64,000 nucleotides of DNA from Branchinecta lynchi (taxonomy: Eukaryota > Arthropoda > Branchiopoda > Anostraca > Branchinectidae). Position numbers and translations under genes: made by a program. Position 1 is the first letter of the stretch, and every line of letters begins with the position of its first letter. The stretch covers positions 1 through 64,000 of the forward strand of contig JAKZAP010000160.1 in assembly GCA_023053575.1 (NCBI GenBank), written 5' to 3'. Shown here piece by piece: positions 1 through 13,634 of this stretch. The notes below the pieces were generated by a model. It was not told where the DNA came from, searched no databases, and saw only the letters and a list, made by a program, of their open reading frames with translations.

Positions 1-41
1 AACAAACCTTGTGGGAAAACCAACCTAGTGGGAAAAAAAAC

Positions 42-1008
42 CTAGTGGGAAAACAAACCTTGTGAGAAAACAAACCTTGTGGGAAAACCAACCTTATGGG
101 GAAAGCAACCCTGCGGGAAAACCAACCTTGTGGGAAAATCAACCTTGTGGGAAATCGAACCTTTTGGGAAAACCAACACAGTGGGAAAATAAACCTTGTG
201 GTAAAACCAACCTTGCGGGAAAACCAACCTTGGGGGAAAACAAACCTTGTGGGAAAACAACCCTTGTGGGGAAACAAACCTAGTGGGAAAACAAACCTTG
301 TGAGAAAACAATCCTTGTGGGAAAACAAACCTTTTGGGGAAACAAACCTTGCGGGAAAACTAACCTTGTGGGAAAACAAATCCTGCGGGAAAACCAACCT
401 TGTGGGAAAACCAACCTTGTGGGGAAACAAACCTTTCGGGAAAACTAATCTTGTGGAAAAACAAACCCTGCGGGAAAACCAACCTTGTGGGAAAACAAAC
501 CTTGTGGGAAAACAAACCTTGTGGGAAAACAAACCTTATGGGGAAACAAACCTTGTGGGGAAACAAATCCTGCGGGAAAACCAACCTTGTGGGAAAACCA
601 ACCTTGTGGGGAAACAAACCTTTCGAGAAAAATAATCTTGTGGGAAAACAAACCCTGCGGGAAAACCAACCTTGTGGGAACACAAACCTTGTGGAAAACA
701 AACCTTGTGGGAAAACAAACCTTATGGGGAAACAAACCTTGTGGGAAAACCAACCTTGTGAGAAAACTAACGTTGTGGGAAAACCAACCTTGTGGGAAAA
801 CCAACCTAGAGGAAAAACAAATCTTGAGGGAAAACAAACCTTGTGGGAAAACAAACCTTGTGGGAAAGACAACCTTATGGGAAAACCAAAACAGTGGGAA
901 AACAAACCTTGTGAGAAAACAAACCTTGTGCTAAAACAAACCTTGTGGGGAAACAAACCTTGTGGGAAAACAAACATTGTGTTAAATCAGACCTTGTGGG
1001 TAAACTAA
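42..1008 (+). repeat. Higher-order segment repeated at 6,588-7,305
   Basis: The order of variant monomers from 42 to about 540 is matched at 6,588-7,086 (offset 6,546 bp, which is 385 monomers plus one base). After an extra local duplication of about 12 monomers in the first copy, the match resumes and runs to about 940 versus 7,290. The shared run includes the unusual TGGGAAATCGAACC and GTGGTAAAACC monomers. A related module occurs near 10,020-10,760. This indicates segmental copying within the array rather than independent mutation. Confidence 0.7.
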
Positions 1009-3236
1009 CCTTGCGGGAAAACCAACCTTGTGGGAAAACCAACCTTGTGGGAAAACCAACCTTGCGGGAAAACCAACCTTGGGGGAAAACCAACCTTGTG
1101 GGAAAACAAACCTTGTGGGAAAGACAACCTTATGGGAAAACCAAAACAGTGGGAAAACAAACCTTGTGAGAAAACAAACCTTGTGCTAAAACAAACCTTG
1201 TGGGAAAACAAACATTGTGGGAAAACCAACCTAGTGGGAAAACAAACCTTGTGAGAAAACAAACCTTGTGGGAAAACCATCCTTATGGGGAAACAAACCC
1301 TGCGGGAAAACCAACCTTGTGGGAAAACCAACCTTGCGGGAAAGCGAACCTTTTGGGAAAACCAACACAGTGGGAAAACAAACCTTGTGAGAAAACAATC
1401 CTTGTGGGAAAACAAACCTTGTGGGGAAACAAACCTTGTGGGGAAACAAACCTTGTGGAAAACTAACCTTGTGCGAAAACCAATCTTGGGGGAAAACAAA
1501 GCTTGTGGGAAAACAAACCTTGTGGGAAAACCAACCTAGTTTGAAAAACAACCTAGTGGGAAAACAAACCTTGTGAGAAAACAAACCTTGTGGGAAAACC
1601 AACCTTATGGGGGGAGCAACCCTGCGGGAAAAACCAACCTTGTGGGAAAACCAACCTTGTGGGAAAGCGAACCTTTTGGGAAAACCAACACAGTGGGAAA
1701 ACAAACCTTGTGGGAAAACCAACCTTGCGGGAAAACCAACCTCGGGGGAAAACAAACCTTGTGGGAAAACAAACCTTTTGGGGAAACTAACCTAGTGGGA
1801 AAACAAACTTTGTGAGAAAACAATCCTTGTGGGAAAACAAACCTTGTGGGGAAACAAACCTTGCGGGAAAACTAACCTTGTGGGAAAACAAACCCTGCGG
1901 GAAAACCACCCTTGTGGGAAAACCAACCTTGTGGGGAAACAAACCTTTCGGGAAAACTAACCTTGTGGGAAAACAAACCCTGCGGGAAAACCAACCTTGT
2001 GGGAAAACAAACCTTGTGGGAAAACAAACCTTGTGGGAAAACAAACCTTATGGGGAAACAAACCTTGTGGGAAAACCAACCTTGTGAGAAAACTAACGTT
2101 GTGGGAAAAACCAACCTTGTGGGAAAACCAACCTAGAGGAAAAACAAATCTTGAGGGAAAACAAACCTTGTGGGAAAACAAACCTTGTGGGAAAGACAAC
2201 CTTATGGGAAAATCAAAACAGTGGGAAAACAAACCTTGTGAGAAAACAAACCTTGAGGGAAAACAAACCTTGTGGGGAAACAAACCTTGTGGGAAAACAA
2301 ACATTGTGTTAAATCAGACCTTGTGGGAAAACTAACCTTGCGGGAAAACCAACCTTTTGGGAAAACCAACCTTGTGAGAAAACAAACCTTGTGGGAAAAC
2401 CAACCTTATGGGGAAACAAACCCTGCGGGAAAACCATCCTTGTGGGAAAACCAACCTTGCGGGAAAGTGAACCTTTTGGGAAAACCAACACAGTGGGAAA
2501 ACAAACCTTGTGAGAAAACAATCCTTGGGCGAAAACAAAGCTTGTGGGAAAACAAACCTTGTGGGAAAACCAACCTTATGGGAAAACAAACCTTGTGGGA
2601 AAACCAACCTTGTGGAAAAACAAACCTTGTGGGAAAACAAACCTTGTGGGAAAACAAACCTTGTGGGAAAACAAACCTTGTGAGAAAACAAACCTCGTGG
2701 GGAAACAAACCTAGTGGGAAAACAAACCTTGTGAGAAAACAAACCTTGTGGGAAAACCAACCTTGCGGGAAAGCGAACCTTGCAGGAAAGCGAACCTTTT
2801 GGGAAAATCAACACAGTGGGAAAACAATCCTTGTGGGAAAACAAACCTTGTGGGGAAACAAACCTTGCGGGGAAACAAACCTTGTGGGAAAACTAACCTT
2901 GTGGGAAAACAAACCTTGCGGGAAAACTAACCTTGTGGGAAAACCAACCCTGCGGGAAAACCAACCTTGTGGGAAAACCAACCTTGTGGGGAAACAAACC
3001 TTTCGGGAAAACCAACCTTGTGGGAAAACAAATCTTGTGGGAAAACAAACCTTGTGGGAAAACAAACCTTGTGAGAAAACAAACCTTGTGGGGAAACAAA
3101 CCTTGTGGGAAAACCAACCTTGCGGGAAAGCGAACCTTTTGGGAAAACCAACACAGTGGAAAAACAAACCTTGTGGGAAAACCAACCTTGCGGGAAAACC
3201 AACCTTGGGGGAAAACAAAGCTTGTGGGAAAATAAA

Positions 3237-4909
3237 CCTTGTGGGAAAACCAACCTAGTGGGAAAAACAACCTAGTGGGAAAACAAACCTTGTGAGAAAA
3301 CAAACCTTGTGGGAAAACCAACCTTATGGGGACAGCATCCCTGCGGGAAAACCAACCTTGTGGGAAAACCAACCTTGTGGGAAAGCGAACCTTTTGGGAA
3401 AACCAACAAAGTGGGAAAACAAACCTTGTGGGAAAACCAACCTTGCGGGAAAACCAACCTTGGGGGAAAACAAACCTTGTGGGAAAACAAACCTTGTGGG
3501 GAAACAAATCTAGTGGGAAAACAAAAATTGTGAGAAAACAATCCTTGTGGGAAAACCAACCTTGCGGGAAAACTAACCTTGTGGGGAAACAAACCTTTCG
3601 GGAAAACCAACCTTGTGGGAAAACAAACCTTGTGGGAAAACAAACCTTGTGTTAAAACAAAACTTGTGGGAAAACAAACCTTGTGAGAAAACAAGCCTTG
3701 TGGGGAAACAAACCTTGTGGGAAAACCAAACTTGCGGGAAAGCGAACCTTTTGGGAAAACCAACACAGTGGGAAAACAAACCTTGTGGGAAAACCAACCT
3801 TGCGGGAAAGCGAACCTTTTGGGAAAACCAACACAGTGGGAAAACAAACCTTGTGGGAAAACCAACCTTGCGGGAAAACCAACCTTGTGGGAAAACCAAC
3901 CTTGTGGGGAAACAAACCTTTCGGGAAAACCAACCTTGTGGGGAAACAAACCTTTCGGGAAAACCAACCTAGAGGAAAAACAAATCTTGAGGGAAAACAA
4001 ACCTTGTGGGAAAACAAACCTTGTGGGAAAGACAACCTTATGGGAAAACCAAAACAGTGGGAAAACAAACCTTGTGAGAAAGCAAACCTTCCGCTAAAAT
4101 AAACCTAGTGGGAAAACAAACCTTGTGAGAAAACAAACCTTGTGGGAAAACCAACCTTATGGGGAAACAAACCCTGCGGTAAAATCAACCTTGTGGGAAA
4201 ACAAACCTTGTGGGAAAACCAACCTAGTGGGAAAAACAACCTAGTGGGAAAACAAACCTTGTGAGAAAACAAACCTTGTGGGAAAACCAACCTTATGGGG
4301 ACAGCAACCCTGCGGGAAAACCAACCTTGTGGGAAAACCAACCTTGTGGGAAAGCGAACCTTTTGGGAAAACCAACAAAGTGGGAAAACAAACCTTGTGG
4401 GAAAACCAACCTTGCGGGAAAACCAACCTTGGGGGAAAACAAACCTTGTGGGAAAACAAACCTTGTGGGGAAACAAACCTAGTGGGAAAACAAACCTTGT
4501 GAGAAAACAATCCTTGTGGGAAAACCAACCTTGCGGGAAAACTAACCTTGTGGGGAAACAAACCTTTCGGGAAAACCAACCTTGTGGGAAAACAAACCTT
4601 GTGGGAAAACAAACCTTGTGTTAAAACAAAACTTGTGGGAAAACAAACCTTGTGAGAAAACAAGCCTTGTGGCGAAACAAACCTTGTGGGAAAACCAACC
4701 TTGCGGGAAAGCGAACCTTTTGGGAAAACCAACACAGTGGGAAAACAAACCTTGTGGGAAAACCAACCTTGCGGGAAAGCGAATCTTTTGGGAAAACCAA
4801 CACAGTGGGAAAACAAACCTTGTGGGAAAACCAACCTTGCGGGAAAACCAACCTTGTGGGAAAACCAACCTTGTGGGGAAACAAACCTTTCGGGAAAACC
4901 AACCTTGTG
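3237..4909 (+). repeat. Duplicated higher-order segment, offset 969 bp
   Basis: About 700 bp (3,237-3,940) is repeated at 4,206-4,909, an offset of exactly 57 monomers. Both copies share the rare TATGGGGACAGCA unit, the CAACAAAGTGGG unit and the TTGTGTTAAAACAAAACTTG unit. Only scattered substitutions separate them, for example ACAGCATCC in the first and ACAGCAACC in the second. The material between (3,941-4,205) is unrelated in variant order. Confidence 0.75.
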
Positions 4910-5005
4910 GGAAAACAAACCTTGTGGGAAAACAAACCTTATGTTAAAACAAAACTTGTGGGAAAACAAACCTTGTGAGAAAACAAGCCTTGTGGGGAAA
5001 CAAAC

Positions 5006-6310
5006 CTAGTGGGAAAACAAACCTTGTGAGAAAACAAACCTAGTGGGAAAACCAACCTTATGGGAAAACAAACCTAGTGGGAAAACAAACCTTGTGGGGA
5101 AACAAACCTTTCGGGAAAACCAACCTTGTGGGAAAACAAACCTTGTGGGAAAACAAACCTTGTGGGAAAACAAACCTTGTGGGAAAACCAACCTAGTGGG
5201 AAAACAAACCTTGTGAAAAAACAAACCTAGTGGGAAAACAAACCTTGTGGGGAAACAAACCTTGTGGGAAAACCAACCTTATGGGGAAAGCAACCCTGCG
5301 GGAAAACCAACCTTGTGCGAAAACCAACCTTGTGGGAAAGCGAACCTTTTGGGAAAACCAACAAAGTGGGAAAACAAACCTTGTGGGAAAACCAACCTTG
5401 CGGAAAAACCAACCTTGGGGGAAAACAAACCTTGTGGGAAAACAAACCTTGCGGGAAAACTAACCATGTGGGAAAACAAACCTTGCGGGAAAACCAACCT
5501 TGTGGGAAAACCAACCTTGTGGGGAAACAAACCTTTCGGGAAAACCAACCTTGTGGGAAAACAAACCTTGTGTTAAAACAAAACTTGTGGGAAAACAAAC
5601 CTTGTGAGAAAACAAACCTTGTGGGGAAACAAACCTAGTGGGAAAACAAACCTTGTGAGAAAACAAACCTAGTGGGAAAACCAACCTTATGGGAAAACAA
5701 ACCTAGTTGGAAAACAAACCTTGTGGGGAAACAAACCTTTCGGGAAAACCAACCTTGTGGGAAAACAAACCTTGTGGGAAAACAAACCTTGTGAGAAAAC
5801 CAACCTAGTGGGAAAACAAACCTTGTGAAAAAACAAACCTTGTGGGAAAACCAACCTTATGGGGAAACAAACCCTGCGGGAAAACCAACCTTGTGGGAAA
5901 ACCAAACTTGCGGGAAAGTGAACCTTTTGGGAAAACCAACACAGTGGGAAAACAAACCTTGTGGGAAAACAAACCTTGTGGGGAAACAAACCTTGTGGGG
6001 AAACAAACCTTGTGGGAAAACTAACCTTGTGGGAAAACAAACCTTGCGGGAAAACTAACCTTGTGGGAAAACAAACCCTGCGGTAAAACCAACCTTGTGG
6101 GAAAACCAACCTTGTCGGGAAACAAACCTTTCGGGAAAACCAACCTTGTGGGAAAACAAACCTTGTGGGAAAACAAACCTTGTGGGAAAACAAACCTTGT
6201 GGGAAAACAAACCTTGTGAGAAAACAAACGTTGTGGGGAAACAAACCTAGTGGGAAAACAAACCTTGTGAGAAAACAAACCTTGTGGGAAAACCAACCTT
6301 ATGGGAAAAC
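5006..6310 (+). repeat. Higher-order segment repeated at about 8,577-9,900
   Basis: The variant order is repeated about 3,571-3,588 bp downstream (210 or 211 monomers plus one base). Both copies share the AGCAACCCTGCGGG unit, the CAACAAAGTGGG unit, the rare TTGTGAAAAAACAAACC unit and the TTGTGTTAAAACAAAACTTG unit. Near 9,460 the second copy has an extra C in the CCCCTGCGGG unit, which shifts the register by one base. Confidence 0.65.
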
Positions 6311-9300
6311 AAAACCTAGTTGGAAAACAAACCTTGTGGGGAAACAAACCTTTCGGGAAAACCAACCGTGTGGGAAAACAAACCTTGTGGGAAAACAAAC
6401 CTTGTGGGAAAACAAACCTTACGGGAAAACAAACCTTGCGGGAAAGGGAACCTTTTGGGAAAACCAACACAGTGGGAAAACAAACCTTGTGGGAAAACCA
6501 ACCTTGCGGGAAAACCAACCTTTGGGGAAAACGAAGCTTGTGGGAAAACAAACCTTGTGGGAAAACCAACATAGTGGGAAAAACAACCTAGTGGGAAAAC
6601 AAACCTTGTGAGAAAACAAACCTTGTGAGAAAACCAACCTTATGGGGAAAGCAACACTGCGGGAAAACCAACCTTGTGGGAAAATCAACCTTGTGGGAAA
6701 TCGAACCTTTTGGGAAAACCAACACAGTGGGAAAACAAACCTTGTGGTAAAACCAACCTTGCGGGAAAACCAACCTTGGGAGAAAACAAACCTTGTGGGA
6801 AAACAACCCTTGTGGGGAAACAAACCTAGTGGGAAAACAAACCTTGTGAGAAAACAATCCTTGTGGGAAAACAAACCTTGTGGGGAAACAAACCTTGCGG
6901 GAAAACTAACCTTGTGGGAAAACAAATCCTGCGGGAAAACCAACCTTGTGGGAAAACCAACCTTGTGGGGAAACAAACCTTTCGGGAAAACTAATCTTGT
7001 GGGAAAACAAACCCTGCGGGAAAACCAACCTTGTGGGAAAACAAACCTTGTGGGAAAACAAACCTTGTGGGAAAACAAACCTTATGGGGAAACAAACCTT
7101 GTGGGAAAACCAACCTTGTGAGAAAACTAACGTTGTGGGAAAACCAACCTTGTGGGAAAACCAACCTAGAGGAAAAACAAATCTTGAGGGAAAACAAACC
7201 TTGTGGGAAAACAAACCTTGTGGGAAAGACAACCTTATGGGAAAACCAAAACAGTGGGAAAACAAACCTTGTGAGAAAACAAACCTTGTGCTAAAACAAA
7301 CCTAGTGGGAAAACAAGCCTTGTGAGAAAACAAGCCTTGTGGGAAAACCAACCTTATGGGGAAACAAACCCTGCGGGAAAACCAACCTTGTGGGAAAACC
7401 AACCTTGCGGGAAAGCGAACCTTTTGGGAAAACCAACACAGTGGGAAAACAAACCTTGTGAGAAAACAAACCTTGTGCTAAAACAAACCTAGTGGGAAAA
7501 CAAACCTTGGGGGAAAACAAACCTTGTGGGAAAACAACCCTTGTGGGGAAACAAACCTTGTGGGAAAACCAACCTTGTGAGAAAACTAACGTTGTGGGAA
7601 AACCAACCTTGTGGGAAAACCAACCTAGAGGAAAAACAAATCTTGAGGGAAAACAAACCTTGTGGGAAAACAAACCTTGTGGGAAAGACAACCTTATGGG
7701 AAAACCAAAACAGTGGGAAATCAAACCTTGTGAGAAAACAAACCTTGTGCTAAAACAAACCTAGTGGGAAAACAAACCTTGTGAGAAAACAAACCTTTTG
7801 GGAAAACCAACCTTATGGGGAAACAAACCCTGCGGGAAAACCAACCTTTTGGGAAAACCAACCTTGCGGGAAAGCGAACCTTTTGGGAAAACCAACACAG
7901 TGGGAAAACAAACCTTGTGAGAAAACAATCCTTGTGGGAAAACAAACCTTGTGGGGAAACAAACCTTGTGGGAAAACCAACCTTGCGGGAAAGCGAACCT
8001 TTTGGGAAAACCAACAAAGTGGGAAAACAAACCTTGTGGGAAAACCAACCTTGCGGGAAAACCAACCTTGGGGGAAAACAAACCTTGTGGGAAAACAAAC
8101 CTTGTGGGGAAACTAACCTTGTGGGGAAACAAACCTTTCGGGAAAACCAACCTTGTGGGAAAACAAACCTTGTGGGAAAACAAACCTTGTGTTAAAACAA
8201 AACTTGTGGGAAAACAAACCTTGTGAGAAAACAAGCCTTGTGGGGAAACAAACCTTGTGGGAAAACCAACCTTGCGGGAAAGCGAACCTTTTGGGAAAAC
8301 CAACACAGTGGGAAAACAAACCGTGTGGGAAAACCAACCTTGCGGGAAAGCGAACCTTTTGGGAAAACCAACACAGTGGGAAAACAAACCTTGTGGGAAA
8401 ACCAACCTTGCGGGAAAATCAACCTTGTGGGAAAACCAACCTTGTGGGGAAACAAACCTTTCGGGAAAACCAACCTTGTGGGAAAACAAACCTTGTGGGA
8501 AAACAAACCTTGTGTTAAAACAAAACTTGTGGGAATACAAACCTTGTGAGAAAACAAGCCTTGTGGGGAAACAAACCTAGGGGGAAAACAAACCTTGTGA
8601 GAAAACAAACCTAGTGGGAAAACCAACCTTATGGGAAAACAAACCTAGTGGGAAAACAAACCTTGTGGGGAAACAAGCCTTTCGGGAAAACCAACCTTGT
8701 GGGAAAACAAACCTTGTGGGAAAACAAACCTTGTGAGAAAACAAACCTTGTGGGAAAACCAACCAAGTGGGAAAACAAACCTTGTGAAAAAACAAACCTA
8801 GTGGGAAAACAAACCTTGTGGGGAAACAAACCTTGTGGGAAAACCAACCTTATGGGGAAAGCAACCCTGCGGGAAAACCAACATTGTGGGAAAACCAACC
8901 TTGTGGGAAAGCGAACCTTTTGGGAAAACCAACAAAGTGGGAAAACAAACCTTGTGGGAAAACCAACCTTACGGAAAAACCAACCTTGGGGGAAAACAAA
9001 CCTTGTGGGAAAACAAACCTTGCGGGAAAACTAACCTTGTGGGAAAACAAACCCTGCGGGAAAACCAACCTTGTGGGAAAACCAACCTTGTGGGGAAACA
9101 AACCTTTCGGGAAAACCAACCTTGTGGGAAAACAAACCTTGTGGGAAAACAAACCTTGTGTTAAAACAAAACTTGTGGGAAAACAAACCTTGTGAGACAA
9201 CAAACCTTGTGGGGAAACAAAATTAGTGGGAAAACAAACCTTGTGAGAAAACAAACCTAGTGGGGAAACCAACCTTATGGGAAAACAAACCTAGTTGGAA

Positions 9301-11574
9301 AACAAACCTTGTGGGGAAACAAACCTTTCGGGAAAACCAACCTTGTGGGAAAACAAACCTTGTGGGAAAACAAACCTTGTGAGAAAACCAACCTAGTGGG
9401 AAAACAAACCTTGTGAAAAAACAAACCTTGTGGGAAAACCAACCTTATGGGGAAACAAACCCCTGCGGGAAAACCAACCTTGTGGGAAAACCAAACTTGC
9501 GGGAAAGTGAACCTTTTGGGAAAACCAACACAGTGGAAAAACAAACCTTGTGGGAAAACAAACCTTGTGGGGAAACAAACCTTGTGGGGAAACAAACCTT
9601 GTGGGAAAACTAACCTTGTGGGAAAACAAACCTTGCGGGAAAACTAACCTTGTGGGAAAACCAACCTTGTGGGGAAACAAACCTTTCGGGAAAACCAACC
9701 TTGTGGGAAAACAAACCTTGTGGGAAAACAAACCTTGTGGGAAAACAAACCTTGTGGGAAAACAAACCTTGTGAGAAAACAAACGTTGTGGGGAAACAAA
9801 CCTAGTGGGAAAACAAACCTTGTGAGAAAACAAACCTTGTGGGAAAACCAACCTTATGGGAAAACAAAACCTAGTGGGAAAACAAACCTTGTGGGGAAAC
9901 AAACCTTTCGGGAAAACCAACCTTGTGGGAAAACAAACCTTGTGGGGAAACAAACCTTTCGGGAAAACCAACCGTGTGGGAAAACAAACCTTGTGGGGAA
10001 ACAAACCTTGTGGGAAAACTAACCTTGTGGGAAAACAAACCTTGCGGGAAAACCAACCTTGTGGGAAAACAAACCTTGTGGGGAAACAAAGCTTGTGGGA
10101 ACACAAACCTTGCGGGAAAGCGAACCTTTTGGGAAAACCAACACAGTGGGAAAACAAACCTTGTGGTAAAACCAACCTTGCGGGAAAACCAACCTTGGGG
10201 GAAAACAAACCTTGTGGGAAAACAACCCTTGTGGGGAAACAAACCTAGTGGGAAAACAAACCTTGTGAGAAAACAATCCTTGTGGGAAAACTAACCTTGT
10301 GGGGAAACAAACCTTGCGGGAAAACTAACCTTGTGGGAAAACAAATCCTGCGGGAAAACCAACCTTGTGGGAAAACCAACCTTGTGGGGAAACAAACCTT
10401 TCGGGAAAACTAATTTTGTGGGAAAACAAACCCTGCGGGAAAACCAACCTTGTGGGAAAACAAACCTTGTGGGAAAACAAACCTTGTGGGAAAACAAACC
10501 TTATGGGGAAACAAACCTTGTGGGAAAACCAACCTTGTGAGAAAACTAACGTTGTGGGAAAACCAACCTTGTGGGAAAACCAACCTAGAGGAAAAACAAA
10601 TCTTGAAGGGAAAATAAACCTTGTGGGAAAACAAACCTTGTGGGAAAGACAACCTTATGGGAAAACCAAAACAGTGGGAAAACCAACCTTGTGAGAAAAC
10701 AAACCTTGTGCTAAAACAAACCTTGTGGGGAAACAAACCTTGTGGGAAAACAAACATTGTGTTAAATCAGACCTTGTGGGTAAACTAACCTTGCGGGAAA
10801 ACCAACCTTGTGGGAAAACCAACCTTGCGGGAAAACCAACCTTGGGGGAAAACCAACCTTGTGGGAAAACAAACCTTGTGGGAAAACAAACCTTGTGGGA
10901 AAACCAACCTAGTGGGAAAACAAACCTTATGAGAAAACAAACCTTGTGGGAAAACCAACCTTATGGGGAAACAAACCCTGCGGGAAAACCAACCTTGTGG
11001 GAAAACCAACCTTGCGGGAAAGCGAACCTTTTGGGAAAACCAACACAGTGGGAAAACAAACCTTGTGAGAAAACAATCCTTGTGGGAAAAGAAACCTTGT
11101 AGGGAAACAAACCTTGTGGGGAAACAAACCTTGTGGGAAAACTAACCTTGTGCGAAAACCAATCTTGGGGGAAAACAAAGCTTGTGGGAAAACAAACCTT
11201 GTGGGAAAACCAACCTAGTTTGAAAAACAACCTAGTGGGAAAACAAACCTTGTGAGAAAACAAACCTTGTGGGAAAACCAACCTTATGGGGGGAGCAACC
11301 CTGCGGGAAAAACCAACCTTGTGGTAAAACAAACCTTGTGGGAAAGCGAACCTTTTGGGAAAACCAACACAGTGGGAAAACAAACCTTGTGGGAAAACCA
11401 ACCTTGCGGGAAAACCAACCTTGGGGGAAAACAAACCTTGTGGGAAAACAAACCTTTTGGGGAAACTAACCTAGTGGGAAAACAAACCTTGTGAGAAAAC
11501 AATCCTTGTGGGAAAACAAACCTTGTGGGAAAACCAACCTAGTGGGAAAACAAACCTTGTGAGAAAACAAACCT

Positions 11575-13634
11575 TGTGGGAAAACAAACCTTGTGGGAAA
11601 ACCAACCTAGTTTGAAAAACAACCTAGTGGGAAAACAAACCTTGTGAGAAAACAAACCTTGTGGGAAAACCAACCTTATGGGGGGAGCAACCCTGCGGGA
11701 AAAACCAACCTTGTGGTAAAACCAACCTTGCGGGAAAGCGAACCTTTTGGGAAAACCAACACAGTGGGAAAACAAACCTTGTGGGAAAACCAACCTTGCG
11801 GGAAAACCAACCTTGGGGGAAAACAAACCTTGTGGGAAAACAAACCTTTTGGGGAAACTAACCTAGTGGGAAAACAAACCTTGTGAGAAAACAATCCTTG
11901 TGGGAAAACAAACCTTGTGGGGAAACAAACCTTGCGGGAAAACTAACCTTGTGGGAAAACAAACCCTGCGGGAAAACCACCCTTGTGGGAAAACCAACCT
12001 TGTGGGGAAACAAACCTTTCGGGAAAACTAACCTTGTGGGAAAACAAACCCTGCGGGAAAACCAACCTTGTGGGAAAACAAACCTTATGAGAAAACAAAC
12101 CTTGTGGCGAAACATACCTAGTGGGAAAACAAACCTTGTGAGAAAACAAACCTTGTATTAAAACCAACCTTATGGGAAAACAAACCTAGTGGGAAAACAA
12201 ACCTAGAGGAAAAACAAATCTTGAGGGAAAACAAACCTTGTGGGAAAACAAACCTTGTGGGAAAGACAACCTTATGGGAAAATCAAAACAGTGGGAAAAC
12301 AAACCTTGTGAGAAAACAAACCTTGAGGGAAAACAAACATTGTGTTAAATCAGACCTTGTGGGAAAACTAACCTTGCGGGAAAACCAACCTTGTGGGAAA
12401 ACCAACCTTGTGGGAAAACCAACCTTGCGGGAAAACCAACCTTGGGGGAAAACAAACCTTGTGGGAAAACAAACCTTGTGGGAAAACAAACCTTATGAGA
12501 AAACAAACCTTGTGGCGAAACATACCTAGTGGGAAAACAAACCTTGTGAGAAAACAAACCTTGTATTAAAACCAACCTTATGGGAAAACAAACCTAGTGG
12601 GAAAACAAACCTAGAGGAAAAACAAATCTTGAGGGAAAACAAACCTTGTGGGAAAACAAACCTTGTGGTAAAACCAACCTTGCGGGAAAACCAACCTTGG
12701 GGGAAAACAAACCTTGTGGGAAAACAAACCTTGTGGGAAAACCAACCTAGTGGGAAAACAAACCTTGTGAGAAAACAAACCTTGTGGGAAAACCAACCTT
12801 ATGGGGAGACAAACCCTGCGGGAAAACCAACCTTGTGGGAAAACCAACCTTGCGGGAAAGCGAACCTTTTGGGAAAACCAACACAGTGGGAAAACAAACC
12901 TTGTGAGAAAACAATCCTTGTGGGAAAACAAACCTTGTGGGGAAACAAACCTTGTGGGGAAACAAACCTTGTGGGAAAACTAACCTTGTGCGAAAACCAA
13001 TCTTGGGGGAAAACAAAGCTTGTGGGAAAACAAACCTTGTGGGAAAACCAACCTAGTTTGAAAAACAACCTAGTGGGAAAACAAACCTTGTGAGAAAACA
13101 AACCTTGTGGGAAAACCAACCTTATGGGGGGAGCAACCCTGCGGGAAAAACCAACCTTGTGGTAAAACCAACCTTGCGGGAAAGCGAACCTTTTGGGAAA
13201 ACCAACACAGTGGGAAAACAAACCTTGTGGGAAAACCAACCTTGCGGGAAAACCAACCTTGGGGGAAAACAAACCTTGTGGGAAAACAAACCTTTTGGGG
13301 AAACTAACCTAGTGGGAAAACAAACCTTGTGAGAAAACAATCCTTGTGGGAAAACAAACCTTGTGGGGAAACAAACCTTGCGGGAAAACTAACCTTGTGG
13401 GAAAACAAACCCTGCGGGAAAACCACCCTTGTGGGGAAACCAACCTTGTGGGGAAACAAACCTTTCGGGAAAACTAACCTTGTGGGAAAACAAACCCTGC
13501 GGGAAAACCAACCTTGTGGGAAAACAAACCTTATGAGAAAACAAACCTTGTGGCGAAACATACCTAGTGGGAAAACAAACCTTGTGAGAAAACAAACCTT
13601 GTATTAAAACCAACCTTATGGGAAAACAAACCTT
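11575..13634 (+). repeat. Duplicated higher-order segment, offset 1,446 bp
   Basis: The segment 11,575-12,188 is repeated at 13,021-13,634. Diagnostic shared units are CTAGTTTGAAAAACAACC, TATGGGGGGAGCAACCC, the extra A in GCGGGAAAAACC, TTGTGGCGAAACATACC and TTGTATTAAAACC. The left part of this module is also present at 11,252-11,500 (offset about 392 bp) and near 1,573-1,830. Confidence 0.7.
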